Assembly (NCBI GenBank): GCA_905215555.1
Contig: CAJMQU010000063.1
Location: forward strand, 1 to 23,816
Origin: an uncultured bacterium
GTDB lineage: Bacteria > Bacteroidota > Bacteroidia > Bacteroidales > Bacteroidaceae
Length of the DNA: 23,816 nt
Reading direction: 5' to 3'
The position numbers and the translations under genes were made by a program. Every line of letters starts with the position of its first letter. Position 1 is the first letter of the stretch. The notes under the pieces were generated by a model. That model saw only the letters and a program-made list of their open reading frames with translations. It was not told the DNA's origin and made no database searches. Of this stretch, positions 7,759 through 15,018 are shown one piece after another.

Positions 7759-8379
7759 TCAGGGTGCCACGTAGACCACTTTTTTGGTTTCGAAAAATTC
7801 TTCAGTGAAGTAATCTTTCAGGTCGTACATTGTGGTTTTGTGCTTGAAGGGCATGGCTTCGTTTGCCAACTCACCGCCTTTCAGGCAAATCAATCCGTTG
7901 GGCAAGGCATTATGCTGTTCGGACGCAATGTTTTTGCGGATGATTTTCAGCAAGTCTGCAAGTGGCATAACGGCACGGCTTACGACAAAATCGAATAATT
8001 GTTTCTCTTCTTCAGCCCGTGCGTGGCGGAAAGTGACGTTTTTCAGACCTATGCTGTTTGCTACTTCCGTGGCTACACGTACTTTTTTGCCTATGCTGTC
8101 CACGAGGTGGAACTTCGTTTCGGGAAACAGGATGGCGAGGGGGATACCCGGGAAACCGCCGCCTGTGCCCAGGTCCATAATGCGCGTGCCGGGTCTGAAG
8201 TTGATGATTTTGGCTATGCCCAATGAATGGAGTACGTGGTGTTCGTACAGGTTTTCAATGTCTTTACGGGATATAACGTTTATTTTTGAATTCCAGTCCG
8301 TATAGAGGTCATAGAGGGCTGCAAATTGCTGTTTCTGCGCCTCTGTGAGGTCCGGGAAGTACTTCAGAATGATTTCCAT
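7759..8379 (-). CDS. rsmG: 16S rRNA (guanine-527-N7)-methyltransferase RsmG
   Basis: The 206-residue product matches RsmG/GidB in length and motifs. It has a helical N-terminus with YTDWNSKINVISR (26-38), the SAM-binding glycine loop DLGTGGGFPG (69-78), the acidic end of beta-2 in FHLVDSIGKK, and FDFVVSRAV, typical of the family. RsmG methylates N7 of G527 in the 530 loop of 16S rRNA; loss gives low-level streptomycin resistance in other bacteria. In many genomes it is paired with gidA/mnmG, but here it leads a unit with an MBL hydrolase and gcvP. No TAnnTTTG box is seen in the 68-base gap upstream. Confidence 0.95.
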   Translation of the reverse strand: MEIILKYFPDLTEAQKQQFAALYDLYTDWNSKINVISRKDIENLYEHHVLHSLGIAKIINFRPGTRIMDLGTGGGFPGIPLAILFPETKFHLVDSIGKKVRVATEVANSIGLKNVTFRHARAEEEKQLFDFVVSRAVMPLADLLKIIRKNIASEQHNALPNGLICLKGGELANEAMPFKHKTTMYDLKDYFTEEFFETKKVVYVAP

Positions 8380-8447
8380 TTATTCAGATATTAACTATTA
8401 ATGATTAATTTGCGGGGCGAGATCGTGAATCTGCATAGAATTAATAT

Positions 8448-9299
8448 TTAATGATTCATATTTAACAGATCCTTTTCATCGCTCAGCAAGTGTGACATGA
8501 TTTCATATGGTAAGGTGATTTCTACCGGTCCCATCACGTAGGGAGCGATTTCGTAGATATTATAATAGAAAGTGATGCCTTTGTCGCTGAGGTAGAAGTT
8601 TTCGGTCGGTTCCAGATCTCCGGTGCTTGTGTAGCCCATCTCTTCTACTTCCTGGCGGGTGGTGGCTTTGTTGTCTGCCATAAGCTGGTTCCACAATAAG
8701 TCGGTGAGCGCTTCTTCATATTCACCTACGAAGATATCGTCCAGACGTACCGGACTCAACGTGCGCAAATCCATGTTGAGGAAGGTGGACATATAGATGC
8801 CGTGTGCGCCTCCGGTGAACTCGTTATAGTCGATGCGGTAAACCAGCAAATGCTTTTGGTAGAATTGCACGTGGCTTTCGATGCCTTTGTAATAAGAATA
8901 CCAGGCAAGTATGGAGGCTGAATCTTCTTTTTCCGCTTCATCCTTGGCGTACATCGGTTCCAGGTCTTTGAGGTAATCCTTAATGTAAGTTTCCTTGTAG
9001 AGTTTCACTGCCTCTTCTGGTCTCAGTGTCATGTATTTATCGCCGAAGCATGCAGAGAGGAAGTAGGTGTTCAGGCTATCTTTCAGCTTTTCATCAGTCG
9101 ACTTGCTGGCGTATGCAAAGTTGATAATGATATTACAGCCGGGCTTTGCGGTGTCTCCGAAAAGGTGGCCGACTTCATTTACCTGTATGCTGTCGAACTC
9201 CAGCGCTCCAGCGCTTTTGTTCACGGTGTTACCGCAAGAAAATAAAAAGCCACTTGCCGCAAGTAGAATGACAAGTAGGCTGACATATTGCTTTTTCAT
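8448..9299 (-). CDS. Lipoprotein with DUF3298 (RsiV-like) domain
   Basis: The product is 283 residues when started at the ATG at 9299, which places a signal peptide directly at the N-terminus. MKKQYVSLLVILLAASGFLFSC has a lysine-rich start, a hydrophobic core and an LFSC lipobox with C22 as the lipidated residue. An ATG at 9326 would add nine residues before the signal and is less likely. The body fits the DUF4163/DUF3298 pair found in RsiV and PdaC-like envelope proteins; the C-terminal half has GGAHGIYMSTFLNMDLRTLSPVRL, characteristic of DUF3298. In RsiV this domain binds lysozyme, but whether this protein does so is unknown; no sigma factor is encoded nearby. It should sit in the periplasm or outer membrane as a monocistronic gene. 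Confidence 0.85.
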   Translation of the reverse strand: MKKQYVSLLVILLAASGFLFSCGNTVNKSAGALEFDSIQVNEVGHLFGDTAKPGCNIIINFAYASKSTDEKLKDSLNTYFLSACFGDKYMTLRPEEAVKLYKETYIKDYLKDLEPMYAKDEAEKEDSASILAWYSYYKGIESHVQFYQKHLLVYRIDYNEFTGGAHGIYMSTFLNMDLRTLSPVRLDDIFVGEYEEALTDLLWNQLMADNKATTRQEVEEMGYTSTGDLEPTENFYLSDKGITFYYNIYEIAPYVMGPVEITLPYEIMSHLLSDEKDLLNMNH

Positions 9300-9348
9300 T
9301 TGGACTTTCTTCGTTAAATTCAACATTTCTCTTTCAATTCGCTATCGA

Positions 9349-9356
9349 CAAATATA
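9349..9356 (-). promoter_or_regulatory. -7 box of the DUF3298 lipoprotein gene
   Basis: Read on the minus strand this is TATATTTG, an exact TAnnTTTG match, about 50 bases upstream of the ATG at 9299, predicting a leader of some 40 nt. The -33 position has no clear TTTG. It is back to back with the promoter of the HYC_CC_PP gene. Confidence 0.5.
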
Positions 9357-9422
9357 GAACATATTAACGAATAGAACATATAAAAAATGAAAAAATAATA
9401 GGCACGAATGCTTTTATCTGCC

Positions 9423-9430
9423 TATCTTTA
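9423..9430 (+). promoter_or_regulatory. -7 box of the metal block (HYC_CC_PP gene)
   Basis: TATCTTTA matches TAnnTTTG at all but the last base and ends 8 bases before the ATG at 9439. Transcription would therefore start at or within a few bases of the start codon. No convincing -33 element is present, which may mean activator dependence. Confidence 0.4.
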
Positions 9431-9438
9431 CGCCGGAT

Positions 9439-9846
9439 ATGAAGAGACTTCGTTACATATTGGCAGTTTTGCTGTCCCTGACGGTTATTTATGCAGGGGC
9501 GGGTGTTTCTATTGTCCATTATTGTTGTGCCCGTTGTGAGGCGGCGCAGGCATGTTGCACCAATGGTTGTGCCAAATGCCACAAATCTCATAAAACTTCT
9601 CATAAACCGGAAAAATCTTGCAAAGACGAAGGCTGTACGGCTACTTTTTATAAGGTAGATTTGGTGAAATATTCGTGCGAAAGTCCTGTTATCAGCGTAC
9701 CTGTCATTCAGCTTTTCTGCGAGGCATTGCCGGATTTCCAATACTCCCTGCCTGCGTGCGAGTGGAAAGAGGTGTCGTATGTCTCACCTCCTCACCCAGA
9801 CAGTTCGAGGCTGTATCTGGCTTTATATTCTGTTCTTATTATTTGA
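9439..9846 (+). CDS. HYC_CC_PP family exported cysteine-rich protein
   Basis: The product is 135 residues with an N-terminal signal or anchor segment (about 4-23, YILAVLLSLTVIYAGAG). It has the three landmarks that name this Bacteroidetes family: HYC at 27-29, CC at 39-40, and PP at 117-118. Twelve cysteines are present, nine of them between residues 29 and 66 in a Cys/His/Lys-rich stretch (HYCCARC, ACC, CAKCHKSHK, SCKDEGC) that would suit soft-metal binding or disulfide formation after export. The C-terminus is hydrophobic (LYLALYSVLII). The family's function is unknown to me. Its position just upstream of a TonB-dependent receptor, an HMA protein and a copper ATPase suggests envelope copper handling; that role is inferred. 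Confidence 0.8.
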   Translation: MKRLRYILAVLLSLTVIYAGAGVSIVHYCCARCEAAQACCTNGCAKCHKSHKTSHKPEKSCKDEGCTATFYKVDLVKYSCESPVISVPVIQLFCEALPDFQYSLPACEWKEVSYVSPPHPDSSRLYLALYSVLII

Positions 9847-9861
9847 AATCGATGGGTGTGC

Positions 9862-9880
9862 AGGAAGTGTTTCCTTTTTT
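9862..9880 (+). terminator. Possible weak terminator after the HYC_CC_PP gene
   Basis: AGGAA (9862-9866) and TTCCT (9871-9875) can pair around GTGT, and the following T-run reaches 9880. The 5-bp stem is weak, so it may only attenuate. The same T-run forms the upstream part of the candidate promoter that follows. Confidence 0.3.
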
Positions 9881-9907
9881 GCCCGGTTTTATCCAAAGGT
9901 ATATTTG
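9879..9907 (+). promoter_or_regulatory. Distal promoter candidate of the TonB receptor gene
   Basis: TATATTTG at 9900-9907 is an exact -7 match with TTG at 9879-9881, 18 bases upstream. It would produce a leader of about 165 nt before the receptor ATG at 10080, containing the alternative pairings at 9914-9962. Confidence 0.4.
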
Positions 9908-9913
9908 AGTCCT

Positions 9914-9962
9914 GTCCGGTCCGTGGTTTGTCCGTATCTAAAAGTACGGAGAATGTACGGAC
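9914..9962 (+). promoter_or_regulatory. Leader with competing GTCCG/CGGAC pairings
   Basis: GTCCG occurs at 9914, 9919 and 9930. The copy at 9930-9936 (GTCCGTA) can pair either through TCCGTA (9931-9936) with TACGGA at 9945-9950 (8-base loop), or in full with TACGGAC at 9956-9962, so the two stems exclude each other. Such competing stems are typical of attenuators and riboregulators, but no known riboswitch consensus is recognised here. Confidence 0.3.
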
Positions 9963-10024
9963 GAAACGGAAGTTCTCTTTGCCGGGTCTCTTTCTGATTG
10001 GATAGTCGGGATATTCTTGCAACC

Positions 10025-10053
10025 TTGTTGCACAAGTATATATCCTATTTTTG
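10025..10053 (+). promoter_or_regulatory. Proximal promoter of the TonB receptor gene
   Basis: TATTTTTG at 10046-10053 is an exact TAnnTTTG match, with TTG at 10025-10027, 18 bases upstream. It predicts a transcription start near 10060 and a 20-nt leader, and it supports the ATG at 10080 over the frame opening at 10017. Confidence 0.55.
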
Positions 10054-10079
10054 TACCCTTAATTAATGAATTCAGATAT

Positions 10080-12296
10080 ATGAAACATATATTTTTATTG
10101 TTTTTTCTCTTCACTTTTCAGTTTATACAAGCGCAAGTAACGGGTGTCGTAAAAGACGCTGCCGGAGAACCTGTTCCGGGAGCCAACGTTTTTTGGATGA
10201 ATACCACCGATGGAGTGACCACCAATCAGGATGGTAACTTCTCCATTCATAAGCCTGCCCGCAGCCATATGCTCGTAGTTAGTTTTATCGGTTTTGAGAA
10301 CGATACGATACATGTGGATAAAGTGAATCAGCACCTCGATGTGGTGCTTCATGAAGGAGTGGAGTTGAATGAAGTGAATATCGTGACTCGTAAACTAGGT
10401 ACGATGAAACTGCGTACCAGTGTGATGAACGAAGATATGATTAGCAGTGCCGAACTGACGCGCGCAGCTTGCTGTAATCTGGGAGAGAGCTTCGTTACGA
10501 ATCCTTCCGTTGATGTCAGTTACTCGGATGCCGCCACGGGTGCCAAACAGATTAAACTGTTGGGACTCTCCGGCACATATGTGCAGATGATGACTGAAAA
10601 CATTCCGAATTTTCGGGGGGCTGCCGCTCCTTACGGACTGGGCTATGTGCCGGGACCGTGGATGCAGAGCATACAGGTCAGCAAGGGGAGCTCGTCTGTA
10701 AAGAACGGGTATGAGTCCATAACCGGACAAATCAATGTCGAGTTCAAGAAACCGCAGTTGCCGGAAGCGGACTGGGTGTCGGCAAATCTCTTTGCCAGCA
10801 GCACAAACCGCTATGAAGTGAATGCGGATGCTACGGTGAAGTTGTCGAAACGATGGAGCACCTCGTTGCTGGCTCACTACGAGAATGAGACGAAATCTCA
10901 CGATTCTAATGACGATGGTTTTGTTGACATTCCGCGTGTGGAACAGTATAACTTCTGGAACCGCTGGGCGTATATGGGAGATAATTATGTATTTCAGGCT
11001 GGCGTCAAGGTTTTGCAGGAAACGCGCAACAGCGGGCAGATTGCACACGGTCAAACTCCGGTTCACGACCTGTATGAGATAGGTATCAAGACAAACCGTT
11101 ATGAAGCGTTTACCAAGAATGCCTATATATTCGATAAGGAAAAGAACACGAATCTTGCCTTGATTTTGCAAGGAACGTTGCATAATCAGGATGCCGCTTA
11201 CGGGCGTAAACTGTATGATGTGGACCAGAGCAACTTTTATGCTTCGTTGCTTTTCGAAACTGAATTCAGCAAGCAACATAGTCTCTCTACCGGACTGAGT
11301 TTCAATTACGATGGTTACGACCAGCATTACCGGTTGACCAATCAGGCGGAAGAAGGGCTGACGAAGAAGTATGTTAAAGAGTCCGTTCCGGGAGCATACG
11401 TTCAGTATACCTTCAATCTGAATGATAAGTTGATGCTGATGGGGGGACTTCGCGGAGATTACAGCAGCGAGTATGGTTTCTTTGTTACACCGCGTGCACA
11501 CGTCAAGTATAATCCGAATGAGTATGTACATTTCCGCGTGTCTGCCGGCAAGGGATACCGCAATACGCATGTTTTGGCGGAGAACAATTATCTTCTGGCA
11601 AGCAGCCGCAAGATGAAGATTGCTTCCCATCTGGATCAGGAAGAGGCATGGAACTACGGGGCGAGCGTATCGGCTTACATTCCCGTTTTCGGCAAGACGC
11701 TGAATGTGAATGCGGAGTATTACTATACGGATTTCCTGAAGCAAGTGGTTGTGGATATGGATAGTAATCCGCATGAAGTGGCATTCTATAATCTGGATGG
11801 ACGCTCCTATTCGCAGGTGTTCCAGATAGAGGCAAGCTATCCGTTGCTGAAAGGCCTGACACTGACGGCGGCCTACCGTCTGACGGATGCGAAGACTACT
11901 TACAACGGCAAACTGATGGAAAAGCCGCTTACCGGTAAGTACAAAGGTTTGCTGACTGCTTCTTATCAGACTCCTTTGGGCTTATGGCAGTTCGATGCCA
12001 CTTTGCAGTTGAATGGCGGCGGACGGATGCCCGAACCTTACGAGCTGGCGGACGGTACTCCTTCGTGGGAACACCGATATGGCAGTTTCCAGCAACTGAG
12101 TGCGCAGGTGACACGCTATTTCCGTCGCTGGTCCATCTATGTAGGTGGGGAAAATCTGACGAACTTTAAACAGAAAAATCCGATAATCGACGCTTCCAAT
12201 CCGTGGGGAGAGAACTTTGACGCCACGATGGTGTGGGGGCCGATGCATGGAGCGAAAGCGTACATCGGGCTGAGATTTAACTTGGCAAGAAATTGA
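10080..12296 (+). CDS. TonB-dependent outer-membrane receptor of the metal block
   Basis: The product is 738 residues from ATG 10080, which places a signal peptide at the very N-terminus (MKHIFLLFFLFTFQFIQA, cleavage near Q19). It continues with a carboxypeptidase-regulatory-like domain (about 19-105, VTGVVKDAAGEPVPGANVFW), then LNEVNIVTRK, the usual lead into the TonB-box region. The plug domain (about 115-230) carries AACCNLGESF, LGLSGTYVQMM and GYESITGQINVEFKKP, and the rest is a beta-barrel ending in a typical strand (AYIGLRFNLARN). It is not SusC-like: at 738 residues it is shorter, and no SusD follows. Such receptors import scarce ligands through TonB energy. The neighbours, with two thiol-rich exported proteins and a copper ATPase, suggest a metal or metal-complex ligand; the ligand itself cannot be read from the sequence. 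Confidence 0.92.
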   Translation: MKHIFLLFFLFTFQFIQAQVTGVVKDAAGEPVPGANVFWMNTTDGVTTNQDGNFSIHKPARSHMLVVSFIGFENDTIHVDKVNQHLDVVLHEGVELNEVNIVTRKLGTMKLRTSVMNEDMISSAELTRAACCNLGESFVTNPSVDVSYSDAATGAKQIKLLGLSGTYVQMMTENIPNFRGAAAPYGLGYVPGPWMQSIQVSKGSSSVKNGYESITGQINVEFKKPQLPEADWVSANLFASSTNRYEVNADATVKLSKRWSTSLLAHYENETKSHDSNDDGFVDIPRVEQYNFWNRWAYMGDNYVFQAGVKVLQETRNSGQIAHGQTPVHDLYEIGIKTNRYEAFTKNAYIFDKEKNTNLALILQGTLHNQDAAYGRKLYDVDQSNFYASLLFETEFSKQHSLSTGLSFNYDGYDQHYRLTNQAEEGLTKKYVKESVPGAYVQYTFNLNDKLMLMGGLRGDYSSEYGFFVTPRAHVKYNPNEYVHFRVSAGKGYRNTHVLAENNYLLASSRKMKIASHLDQEEAWNYGASVSAYIPVFGKTLNVNAEYYYTDFLKQVVVDMDSNPHEVAFYNLDGRSYSQVFQIEASYPLLKGLTLTAAYRLTDAKTTYNGKLMEKPLTGKYKGLLTASYQTPLGLWQFDATLQLNGGGRMPEPYELADGTPSWEHRYGSFQQLSAQVTRYFRRWSIYVGGENLTNFKQKNPIIDASNPWGENFDATMVWGPMHGAKAYIGLRFNLARN

Positions 12297-12308
12297 AAAA
12301 CAGGAGCC

Positions 12309-12351
12309 TCTCTTCAAACCTCGCCTCCCTAACAGGTGAGGTTTGAAGAGA
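12309..12351 (+). repeat. Long hairpin between receptor and HMA genes
   Basis: An 18-bp stem (12309-12326 with 12334-12351, one G-U pair) encloses a 7-base loop; the outer 14 pairs are perfect (TCTCTTCAAACCTC with its complement). It starts 13 bases after the receptor stop and ends 36 bases before the HMA start. There is no U-tract, so it may be a partial terminator, a processing site or a 3' mRNA stabiliser that lets receptor and HMA protein be made in different amounts. Confidence 0.75.
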
Positions 12352-12373
12352 AGCCATTATTAACCCAATAACC

Positions 12374-12380
12374 AAGGAGG
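12374..12380 (+). promoter_or_regulatory. Strong Shine-Dalgarno site of the HMA gene
   Basis: AAGGAGG lies 7 bases before the ATG at 12388, a near-perfect complement to the 16S rRNA tail. Most genes in this window have no recognisable Shine-Dalgarno, so this site stands out and suggests high translation of the small metal-binding protein. Confidence 0.75.
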
Positions 12381-12387
12381 TATTAAC

Positions 12388-12699
12388 ATGAAAACAAGAA
12401 GAATGATGGCTGCTCTCGTAGTAGCTTTATTGAGTGTAACAGCAGTGATGGCAAAAGATATCCGTACCGCTGTTTTCAAAGTTTCGCAGATGCACTGTGA
12501 GAATTGCGAAAAGAAAGTGAAGAACAACATTAAATTCGAGAAAGGAGTGAAAGAATTCTCTACAGACTTGAAAACCAAAACAGTTTCCATCACATACGAT
12601 GCCGAAAAGACAAATGTGGACAAGCTGAAAGCAGGTTTCAAAAAGTTCAACTATGAAGCTGAATTCGTGAAGGAGACGAAGCAAGAGGACAAGAAGTAG
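12388..12699 (+). CDS. Exported heavy-metal-associated (HMA) domain protein
   Basis: This 103-residue protein has a clear Sec signal peptide (MKTRRMMAALVVALLSVTAVMA, cleavage near K23), followed by one HMA domain. The metal-binding loop is QMHCENCEKKV with C37 and C40, and the domain continues with the usual beta-alpha-beta-beta-alpha-beta pattern up to about residue 95; the tail is lysine/glutamate-rich. CopZ-like proteins normally work in the cytoplasm; the signal peptide here instead predicts a periplasmic carrier or sink for copper or a similar soft metal. It lies between the TonB receptor and copA, with a hairpin on either side and its own strong ribosome-binding site. A role in moving metal between the receptor, the HYC_CC_PP protein and CopA is inferred. 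Confidence 0.9.
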   Translation: MKTRRMMAALVVALLSVTAVMAKDIRTAVFKVSQMHCENCEKKVKNNIKFEKGVKEFSTDLKTKTVSITYDAEKTNVDKLKAGFKKFNYEAEFVKETKQEDKK

Positions 12700-12740
12700 T
12701 TGAACAAATGGCCTGTAGAGATTGTTTGTTAGGATTGGGG

Positions 12741-12775
12741 GAAGGCGTATGACAGTGAACTCTCATCACGCCTTC
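12741..12775 (+). repeat. Hairpin between HMA gene and copA
   Basis: GAAGGCGTATGA (12741-12752) pairs with TCAT (12763-12766) and ACGCCTTC (12768-12775), leaving one bulged C at 12767 and a 10-base loop. It begins 41 bases after the HMA stop and ends 30 bases before the copA ATG. No U-tract follows, so read-through into copA is expected; it may slow polymerase or protect the upstream mRNA from decay. Confidence 0.55.
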
Positions 12776-12805
12776 GAATGCAATTGAATCAAAAACAATA
12801 TATAT

Positions 12806-15013
12806 ATGGGTAATATAAAAAAACAGACGTTTCCTGTACTGAATATGCACTGTGCAGGATGCGCCAATAATGTAGAAAAGACAGTTCGCAAGTTGGTAGG
12901 TGTTACAGATGCTTCGGTTAATTTTGCTTCCAATACTTTGTCTGTCTCCTATGAGACGGATAAGCTGACACCCGGAGAAATCCGTGCTGCCGTGCTGGCT
13001 GCGGGCTACGACCTCATCATTGAGGAAGAGCATGCCGAAGAACGCCGGGAGGAAGAACAATACAAACGCTATCGCCGCCTGAAAGCACGTGTGATAGGAG
13101 CGTGGATATTTGCCGTTCCCTTGCTGTTGCTTTCCATGGTCTTCATGCATATGCCTTACTCCAATGAGATACAGATGGTGCTCGCTATCCCCGTATTGGT
13201 ATTGTTCGGTACGCCGTTCTATACCGGTGCCTGGAAACAAGCACGCCTGGGACGCAGCAATATGGATACGCTGGTTGCACTAAGTACCTCCATCGCTTTC
13301 CTGTTCAGCGTCTTTAATACTTTCTTTCCCGACTTTTGGTATAGCCGTGGACTGGAACCTCATGTCTATTACGAAGCCGCCGTTGTCATCATCGCCTTTG
13401 TTCTGACAGGCAAACTGATGGAAGAGCGTGCCAAAGGAAATACTTCCACCGCCATCCGCAAATTGATGGGGCTTCAGCCTAAGATAGCCCGTGTGCTGCG
13501 CGATGGTAAAGAACAGGACATTCCTTTGGAACAACTGACCATAAACGACCTTGTCAGCGTCCGCCCCGGTGAGCAAATCCCCGTAGACGGTTTCCTGACT
13601 GAAGGTGACTCTTATGTGGATGAAAGTATGATTAGCGGCGAACCTATTCCGGTAGAAAAGAAAGTCGGTTCACACGTGCTGGCGGGTACAATCAACCAGA
13701 AAGGCTCATTCATCATCCGTGCCGAGAAAGTAGGCGGGGAGACGGTGCTGGCACGTATCATCCGTATGGTGCAGGAAGCACAGGGCAGCAAGGCTCCCGT
13801 GCAACGTATTGTAGACAAGGTTACAGGTATCTTTGTACCTGTTGTGTTAGGCTTGTCCGTCCTGACATTTTTTATCTGGATGTTCTTTGGCGGTGTGGAT
13901 ATGCTTTCTCATGCGATGTTGTCGGCAGTTTCCGTGTTGGTGATTGCCTGTCCCTGTGCTTTGGGGCTGGCTACTCCTACGGCTTTAATGGTAGGCATCG
14001 GTAAGGCTGCCGATCACCATATCCTGATAAAAGATGCTGTTGCTCTGGAACAGATGCGGAAGGTGAATTTCGTTGTGCTGGATAAGACAGGTACACTGAC
14101 CGAAGGCCATCCCACCGTGACCGGCTGGCTTTGGGCGCAGCCTCAGGAAGAGCATTATAAAGATGTGTTTTTGGCAGCCGAACTTAAATCAGAGCATCCG
14201 TTGGCCGCTGCCATTGTCAATGCTTTGCAGGAAGAAGAACATATCGTTCCCGCAACTTTGGATGGCTTTCAGAGCATCACCGGTAAAGGCATCAAAGTAT
14301 CTTATCAGCATACTGAGTATTGGGCAGGCAGCCATAAACTCTTGAAGGATTATCACGCCGGTCTTACCGATGTGTTGGGCGAAATGTTGGCTCAATACGA
14401 GTCTGACGGCTGTAGTATCGTCTACTTTGGGCGTGAGAGCGAACTTCTGGCAATTGTCGCCATCAAGGATCAGATAAAGGCGACTTCTGTTGAGGCTGTC
14501 AAGGAACTTCGCAATCAGGATATTGAGGTCTGCATGTTGACCGGAGATGGTGAACGTACCGCTTCTGCTGTTGCCGCACGCTTGGGCAATATTCAGTATA
14601 TTGCCGATGCCTTGCCGGACGATAAAGAAGAGTTTGTCCGCCAGTTGCAGCTTCAGGGAAAGACGGTTGCTATGGTAGGTGATGGCATCAACGATTCGCA
14701 GGCTTTGGCTTGTGCCGACGTCAGCATCGCCATGGGCAAAGGAACGGACATTGCGATGGATGTGGCGATGGTCACTCTTATGACCTCAGATTTGCTGCTG
14801 TTGCCGAAAGCATTCAACCTTTCCCGTCAAACGGTGCGGCTGATTCATCAGAATCTGTTCTGGGCATTTATCTATAACCTGATAGGCATTCCTATCGCTG
14901 CCGGGTTGCTTTATCCCATTAACGGACTGTTGCTGAATCCTATGTTGGCAAGTGCTGCCATGGCATTCTCCAGCGTATCGGTGGTACTGAATAGCCTCCG
15001 GTTGAGAAATTGA
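12806..15013 (+). CDS. copA: Copper-transporting P1B-type ATPase (Cu+ exporter)
   Basis: The product is 735 residues. It has one N-terminal HMA domain (C16 and C19 in NMHCAGC), eight predicted membrane segments, the actuator loop SGEP (278-281, where TGE is more common), the membrane CPC motif at 382-384, the phosphorylated D426 in DKTGT, the P1B-specific SEHPLA with H464-P465, and GDGIND at 625-630. The last two membrane helices carry YN (FIYNLIG) and MAFSS, which with CPC define the Cu(+) subgroup P1B-1. These enzymes export Cu(+) from cytoplasm to periplasm using ATP. The gene follows the exported HMA gene by 106 bases and converges on the AraC gene with only 5 bases between the stops. Silver would be an alternative substrate; zinc/cadmium is unlikely given the YN and SS signatures. 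Confidence 0.93.
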   Translation: MGNIKKQTFPVLNMHCAGCANNVEKTVRKLVGVTDASVNFASNTLSVSYETDKLTPGEIRAAVLAAGYDLIIEEEHAEERREEEQYKRYRRLKARVIGAWIFAVPLLLLSMVFMHMPYSNEIQMVLAIPVLVLFGTPFYTGAWKQARLGRSNMDTLVALSTSIAFLFSVFNTFFPDFWYSRGLEPHVYYEAAVVIIAFVLTGKLMEERAKGNTSTAIRKLMGLQPKIARVLRDGKEQDIPLEQLTINDLVSVRPGEQIPVDGFLTEGDSYVDESMISGEPIPVEKKVGSHVLAGTINQKGSFIIRAEKVGGETVLARIIRMVQEAQGSKAPVQRIVDKVTGIFVPVVLGLSVLTFFIWMFFGGVDMLSHAMLSAVSVLVIACPCALGLATPTALMVGIGKAADHHILIKDAVALEQMRKVNFVVLDKTGTLTEGHPTVTGWLWAQPQEEHYKDVFLAAELKSEHPLAAAIVNALQEEEHIVPATLDGFQSITGKGIKVSYQHTEYWAGSHKLLKDYHAGLTDVLGEMLAQYESDGCSIVYFGRESELLAIVAIKDQIKATSVEAVKELRNQDIEVCMLTGDGERTASAVAARLGNIQYIADALPDDKEEFVRQLQLQGKTVAMVGDGINDSQALACADVSIAMGKGTDIAMDVAMVTLMTSDLLLLPKAFNLSRQTVRLIHQNLFWAFIYNLIGIPIAAGLLYPINGLLLNPMLASAAMAFSSVSVVLNSLRLRN

Positions 15014-15018
15014 GTGAA

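Noticed and set aside
8385..8460. AT-rich repeats around TTAATGATT between rsmG and the lipoprotein gene
   Set aside because: Two 9-base copies in strongly A/T-rich DNA are easily chance; no hairpin or promoter box is formed.
9953..9997. 14-codon frame (MYGRNGSSLC...) in the TonB receptor leader
   Set aside because: Possible leader peptide, but it has no ribosome-binding site and no run of regulatory codons; not enough to call.
10017..10079. Upstream extension of the TonB receptor (21 extra codons)
   Set aside because: It would bury the signal peptide inside the protein and span the promoter at 10025-10053.
10395..11774. 459-codon open frame on the minus strand
   Set aside because: Antisense to the TonB-dependent receptor, with a low-complexity, isoleucine/arginine-rich translation; the receptor has signal peptide, plug and barrel features.
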